This document shows, in pieces, positions 60,394 to 64,000 of a DNA stretch of 64,000 bases. Positions within the stretch are counted from its first letter, which is position 1; each line of letters begins with the position of its first letter. The stretch comes from CAZGCA01 sp964524145 (GTDB lineage Bacteria > Hydrogenedentota > CAZGCA01). The position numbers and the translations under genes are program-made. The notes under the pieces are model-generated. The model was not told the origin of the DNA and made no database searches. It saw nothing but the letters and a program-made list of their open reading frames with translations. The stretch spans positions 62,001-126,000 of the forward strand of contig CAZGCA010000002.1 in the NCBI GenBank assembly GCA_964524145.1, written 5' to 3'.

Positions 60394-63300
60394 TTATTGC
60401 TGATGGCCCCCTCCGAATGCGCCTCCAACTAATGGCGGTCGGTTAAAGGAATAGAGATTAGGGAGGCTTCTCCGCAGACGATCCTCCGTTTCGCGGCTCA
60501 AGCCGCGCGTGGAGTCAATCGTCAGGTAACGCAACGACTTTATCGACTCAAGCTGGCGCAGTCCCTGGTCGGTGAAATCGCCTTGCAGACCCAACTGATA
60601 CAACGCCTGCTTGCCCGCGAGGTAGGTGAGACCTTTGTCGGTTACCTTGGGGCCGCCGATAAAGAGGCGTTCGAGGGCGTTCAGGTTGGCGATATGGGCC
60701 ATGCCCGCATCGGTAAACGCCGGGCTGTTACCGAACTGAAGGGACACAAGACGGGTAAGGTTGTCCAGCGACGCGAGGTCTTCGTCGCGATAGGCTTGTT
60801 TACGGTGCTTTGGACCTCGGTTGCCAATCATGATCGAGAGGCGTTCGAGCCTTTTCAGGGAGGAAAGGTCGAGACCTGCGTGGTCCTGGACGACATCGGA
60901 AACGTCCAGGTTCTTCAGGTTCGTCAGTGCGTTAAGGTGGTTGACTCCGGCCACGGCTACGGTGTCCACGTTGGGGAAGCTCAACGCCAACCGTTCCAGC
61001 GACTTCATCGTTGCGAGATGGGCCAACCCGTCGCTGGTGACGCCGTTCGTCATGAGAGAAAGCCTGTTCAGCCCGGGCAGTCTGGCAATGTGCGCCATTC
61101 CACCATCCGTGATGCCGGCACCGCTGGCGATCGACAGCTCCTCGAGGCGCGTGATGCCTGCCAGCAGTCTCAGACCTTCGTCTGTGAAGGGGCCGGGATC
61201 CGTTGTTAAGACAGGAGTCCAACCGCGCGCATCGAGGAACCTGAGGCGTGGGAGCTCAGCAACGTATGCCAGCGCCGCGTCCGTAACACCATGGCGCGCT
61301 CCTATCGGCAGGGGCAGCGTAAGGTACTCGAGGTTCCGGAGCGCAGGCAGATGCACCAGTCCCCTGTCGGTAATACGAGTGCTGCCCAGATCGAGCCTCC
61401 TGAGAGACCGCAGATCCCGCAAATATAACATCCCGGCGTCGGTTATCCCGCTGATGTGGAGAATGCTCAGTTCGTCGAGGTGTTCGAGCTTTGCCACATA
61501 CGGCATCGCCGCGTCATTGATGTTGCGGGAATTGAACAGCACCAGCCTGCTCAGTGACTCGACGTCCTCGAGATACCGGAGGGCCCGGTTGCGGAGGCCG
61601 TCACCACGCAGCTCGAGAAGCCTGAGGGACGGAATGTCTGCGAGGTAGGCGAGCCCGGAGCCACGGATGTTGTCGCATTTCAGGCTCAGTTCACGCAGCG
61701 ACGTCAGTCCGGCTAAATATTGCAGCGCCCCGTCGCTGATTGGAACGAAGAGATTGAGCACCTCGAGGGACCGCAGCCCTTGCAGATGGGACAAGTCTGA
61801 GTCGGCCAGGTTCTTCGAGCTTAGATGCAATTCCGTGAGGGATTTGAAATCTTTGATGAACTCGAGTCCCTGTCCGGTGGTCTGGACGAAGTGCAGTTTC
61901 AGAACCTTCAGTCCTTTCAATCCCTGGATATGTCGCATGATTGTGTCATCGTCGTTGTATGTGGCGTTCTCGGGCCGTTCGGGCCAGAGGTCGAATGCGA
62001 GCGTGTGGAGATCGTACGGACCCAGATTCGAGAGTTGGTCAAGATCCTGCAATCCGCGCGTCCCGACGTACAACCTCAACCGTTCGCCAACGGGAACAGC
62101 TACGTCTCCCTGGGCTTCGCATAGATACTCCCACACGGCAGCCCCTCCCGTGCGTCCAAGACGATAGGTCTTTGATCTGGGCTGTCTGAGTATCGAGAGG
62201 TATCCCAGAGAAGAGTCTTTCGGGAAATGGAGGATACGGACACCATCCTTCGTTTCTAGAGGGATGTCCGGCGCCGTGGACGAGGCGGTCGTGGACATAT
62301 CCCGTTCTGCTGGAGACCGGTCTTGTGCCAATGGCACGGTTGGTCCCGGCGAAGAAGGCGCGTCTGCCGTTTCCGATGGACCGGGCTTCTTCGTTCGGGC
62401 CGCGGTCGGCAGGCCTACGAGCCCGATAAGGATAAGCGCTACGGCGGAGGCGACCGTGACCCCGACCGTCATACGGCTGACGCGGCCTTTCATGAGTCGG
62501 CGCACCCGGTATGCGAAGTTCGATTCGGCGGCAGCGAACGTGTTGACCAGGAGCCGCCGGGTGATGCCGCAGCGCATCTCTGCCACCCGCGTCAGGCTGT
62601 CCGCGTAGGCGGCGTCTTCCCGGCCGCCCGTCAACCGGCCCTGCGCTGCTATCACGGCATCATCGCAGGCCGCTTCGGCCTCGCGCCGCATGAGCCACCC
62701 GCACAGCCAGACCACAGGATGGAAGAACAGGAACATCTCGGCAAGGCGTTGGAGTACAAGCACCAGGTTGTCCCAACGCCGGACGTGGGCGAGCTCGTGA
62801 GTAATAACGTGGCGCAGTTGTTCCTGCGACAATTCATCTGTCAGCGGTTTCGGCAACAGGATGACCGGCCGGAAGACGCCGGCGAGCACCGGACCGTGCG
62901 TCACGTTGGATATCGAGACCGTCACCCGTCGGCGCAGCTTGAGCGATTCCGAAGCGTGCCGCACAATATCGGCGAGCGGTCCTTCCCGCCGGACGACGGC
63001 CGTGTGGCGCAGGAACCCCACGTAGGCGAAACCGGTTATGAGCCGAAGGCCAAGCGCGGAAGCGACCACCAGCCAACAGAGACCGCCCAATCCGCGCAGA
63101 TCGAGTTTTCGCCAAGGCGGCTCGGGAGCGACGGCCGCTGCAGACGGCGTTCGGTAGGCTCGAGCCGGAATGTCCGCCGGCAAGCGTTCCATCGTCATGG
63201 GCACCTGGCTGATCTCAGCAACAGCGGGCGCGGGCGGCGGAATCATCTCGACCGGCGGCTTCAGAAACCAGTAGAGCGACACCGGTGAGGCCACGAGAAA

Positions 63301-63486
63301 CATCGCGACCGGTTTGGCGAGAACAAGGCACCAGAAGAGGTGCCGCAAAGCAGGCGACTTGATCCGCAGCAGCCGGATGGCAACGACCACCACCGCCGCA
63401 AGAATGGCCAGCTCGAGGCTCATCTGCAACAGACGCGGGCCCAGCCATCGGCCGAAAACGTTAAGCAGCTCCACTACCTGTGTCAT
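60394..63486 (-). CDS. BlaR1-like M56 metalloprotease fused to a long leucine-rich-repeat domain
   Basis: A 1030-aa protein from ATG 63486 (GGGGAGGT upstream), overlapping blaI by 26 nt. The N-terminal M56 zinc protease has transmembrane helices near 20-40, 48-75 and 135-158, gluzincin motif HELAH at 230-234 and EAEAACDDAVI as third-ligand region. A final helix lies near 365. The outside part, ~470-1010, is about 20 LRRs of the pattern LxxLxxLxLxxxxITDxGLxxL. In BlaR1 the outer domain binds beta-lactam and the protease then triggers BlaI removal; here the LRR domain replaces it, so the inducer is probably a protein or glycan. Pairs like this are typical of PVC relatives. Confidence 0.93.
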   Translation of the reverse strand: MTQVVELLNVFGRWLGPRLLQMSLELAILAAVVVVAIRLLRIKSPALRHLFWCLVLAKPVAMFLVASPVSLYWFLKPPVEMIPPPAPAVAEISQVPMTMERLPADIPARAYRTPSAAAVAPEPPWRKLDLRGLGGLCWLVVASALGLRLITGFAYVGFLRHTAVVRREGPLADIVRHASESLKLRRRVTVSISNVTHGPVLAGVFRPVILLPKPLTDELSQEQLRHVITHELAHVRRWDNLVLVLQRLAEMFLFFHPVVWLCGWLMRREAEAACDDAVIAAQGRLTGGREDAAYADSLTRVAEMRCGITRRLLVNTFAAAESNFAYRVRRLMKGRVSRMTVGVTVASAVALILIGLVGLPTAARTKKPGPSETADAPSSPGPTVPLAQDRSPAERDMSTTASSTAPDIPLETKDGVRILHFPKDSSLGYLSILRQPRSKTYRLGRTGGAAVWEYLCEAQGDVAVPVGERLRLYVGTRGLQDLDQLSNLGPYDLHTLAFDLWPERPENATYNDDDTIMRHIQGLKGLKVLKLHFVQTTGQGLEFIKDFKSLTELHLSSKNLADSDLSHLQGLRSLEVLNLFVPISDGALQYLAGLTSLRELSLKCDNIRGSGLAYLADIPSLRLLELRGDGLRNRALRYLEDVESLSRLVLFNSRNINDAAMPYVAKLEHLDELSILHISGITDAGMLYLRDLRSLRRLDLGSTRITDRGLVHLPALRNLEYLTLPLPIGARHGVTDAALAYVAELPRLRFLDARGWTPVLTTDPGPFTDEGLRLLAGITRLEELSIASGAGITDGGMAHIARLPGLNRLSLMTNGVTSDGLAHLATMKSLERLALSFPNVDTVAVAGVNHLNALTNLKNLDVSDVVQDHAGLDLSSLKRLERLSIMIGNRGPKHRKQAYRDEDLASLDNLTRLVSLQFGNSPAFTDAGMAHIANLNALERLFIGGPKVTDKGLTYLAGKQALYQLGLQGDFTDQGLRQLESIKSLRYLTIDSTRGLSRETEDRLRRSLPNLYSFNRPPLVGGAFGGGHQQ

Positions 63487-63907
63487 CTGGCACCTCCCCT
63501 GTCTCGGCTCGGGCGCGCAACTTCTTGTCCAGCTCGCGGCGGACAGCCTCGATCTCATCCGGGCTCAGGTTCTCGGATTCCACCAACTGGCTGACCAACG
63601 CCCCGGCCGAGCCGGCAAAGAACCGGTCGAGGACTTCCCGGAGCGACCGCCGGCCCATCTGGTCGCGCGTGACCAGGGGCCGGTACATATCCATCCGTCC
63701 CTCTCGTTTCGAGCCCAGGAACCCTTTGTCACGCAAAATGCGCATGACCGTCAGCACCGTGTTGTACGCCATCGGTTTCACCGGCTCAAGCTGCTCCTGG
63801 ACGTCGCGCACGCTCGCCGCCGTCCTCAATTCCTCCGTCATGCTCCACACGCAATCCATGATGAGCGCTTCCAACTGTGTCAGCCTCTTCACGCGTCTCT
63901 TTGCCAT
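63461..63907 (-). CDS. blaI: BlaI/MecI-family transcriptional repressor
   Basis: A 148-aa winged-helix repressor from ATG 63907 (GGGAGGT seven nt upstream); the longer frame to 63979 runs through the promoter. It has the recognition region (AYNTVLTVMRILRDKGFLGSKREGRMDMYRPLVTR), typical of BlaI, and a C-terminal dimerisation/cleavage region (REVLDRFFAGSAGALVSQLVE). It overlaps the M56-LRR gene, its presumed protease partner. It is likely autoregulated through the two operators at 63931-63948 and 63977-63994. Confidence 0.93.
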   Translation of the reverse strand: MAKRRVKRLTQLEALIMDCVWSMTEELRTAASVRDVQEQLEPVKPMAYNTVLTVMRILRDKGFLGSKREGRMDMYRPLVTRDQMGRRSLREVLDRFFAGSAGALVSQLVESENLSPDEIEAVRRELDKKLRARAETGEVPDDTGSGAA

Positions 63908-63930
63908 CTGATGACCTCCCGGCCGCCGAT

Positions 63931-63948
63931 CAACTATACCCTTAGTTG
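63931..63948. promoter_or_regulatory. BlaI-type operator, downstream copy
   Basis: CAACTA-N6-TAGTTG, perfect 6-bp arms with a 6-nt centre, covering the transcription start. Confidence 0.75.
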
Positions 63949-63949
63949 T

Positions 63950-63979
63950 AGTATACCCCACTGTGGCACCGTTTGTCAA
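63950..63979 (-). promoter_or_regulatory. Sigma70 promoter of the blaI-M56/LRR operon
   Basis: On the minus strand: TTGACA, an 18-nt spacer, TATACT. The transcription start (about 63,943) lies inside the downstream operator and the -35 box overlaps the upstream operator. Confidence 0.8.
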
Positions 63980-63994
63980 CTACTTTTTTAGTTG
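63977..63994. promoter_or_regulatory. BlaI-type operator, upstream copy
   Basis: CAACTA-N6-TAGTTG with the same arms and spacing as the other copy; its left arm overlaps the -35 box. Centres of the two operators are 46 bp apart. Confidence 0.75.
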
Positions 63995-64000
63995 GTGCGG

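Overview
The window comes from a GC-rich Gram-negative bacterium with a flagellum. It carries flagellar export genes, a DUF481 outer-membrane barrel, a DUF1559-type pseudopilin with the H-X9-DG tail, a BlaR1/M56 protease fused to leucine-rich repeats, sulfatase-like and creatininase-like enzymes, and many c-di-GMP and receiver proteins. This mix is typical of Planctomycetota/PVC relatives and of uncultured lineages such as Hydrogenedentota. I cannot place it more precisely from sequence alone. Most clear promoters are near-consensus sigma70 type (TTGACA, 17-18 nt, TATAAT-like), and start codons include GTG, TTG and probably one CTG.

Layout. 1-4.3 kb: the 5' part of a secreted subtilase-like protein, a receiver-PAS-GGDEF protein, a TauE/SafE permease and a lipoprotein. 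4.3-14.7 kb, minus strand: fliQ-fliR-flhB-flhA-flhF-flhG, followed by a creatininase-like gene, rfbC-like and rfbD sugar genes, a GAF-GGDEF protein and the lipoprotein. A sigma70 promoter with a perfect palindrome in its spacer precedes fliQ. 15-31.4 kb, plus strand: a secreted double alpha/beta-hydrolase, a DUF362 protein, then a peptidoglycan-sugar recycling locus. That locus holds a solute-binding protein fused to a MalF-type permease, a MalG-type permease, a sugar kinase fused to MurQ, a SpoIID-type transglycosylase preceded by a coupled 18-codon ORF, and AnmK. After it come endonuclease V, a zinc dehydrogenase, a TIM-barrel isomerase, a DUF422 membrane protein and a degenerate receiver.

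31.4-42.1 kb, minus strand: a candidate small RNA, the pseudopilin, a REP-like palindrome cluster, a secreted nitrilase-fold enzyme, a methyltransferase, an FMN-binding protein, a GxxExxY gene enclosed by 26-bp inverted repeats, an eRF1-like (baeRF) protein with a truncated second copy nearby, membrane proteins, a TIGR01777 epimerase, a class II photolyase and a DUF523/DUF1722 protein. 42.1-46.7 kb: gene debris (transposase-like and HEPN-like), a promoter, 18-codon ORF and terminator leader, rsgA, a GNAT acetyltransferase, tRNA-Phe with its own promoter, and a TIM-barrel gene.

46.8-56.7 kb, minus strand: a 2-hydroxyacyl-CoA dehydratase-like subunit, a sigma54 activator with Glu at the phospho-acceptor position, a broken methyltransferase, an AmmeMemoRadiSam B protein, an XPB helicase operon and a sulfatase-fold protein with Thr in place of the formylglycine residue. 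57-64 kb: trpD, a small secretion-type ATPase, the DUF481 barrel, and a blaI-M56/LRR signalling pair whose promoter is bracketed by two identical CAACTA-N6-TAGTTG operators.

The most coherent unit is the recycling locus at 19.3-27.2 kb. SpoIID could release 1,6-anhydroMurNAc ends, the fused transporter could take up the sugar, AnmK phosphorylates anhydroMurNAc to MurNAc-6-P, and the kinase-MurQ fusion cleaves the lactyl ether and may phosphorylate amino sugars. The transporter's substrate is inferred from context only.
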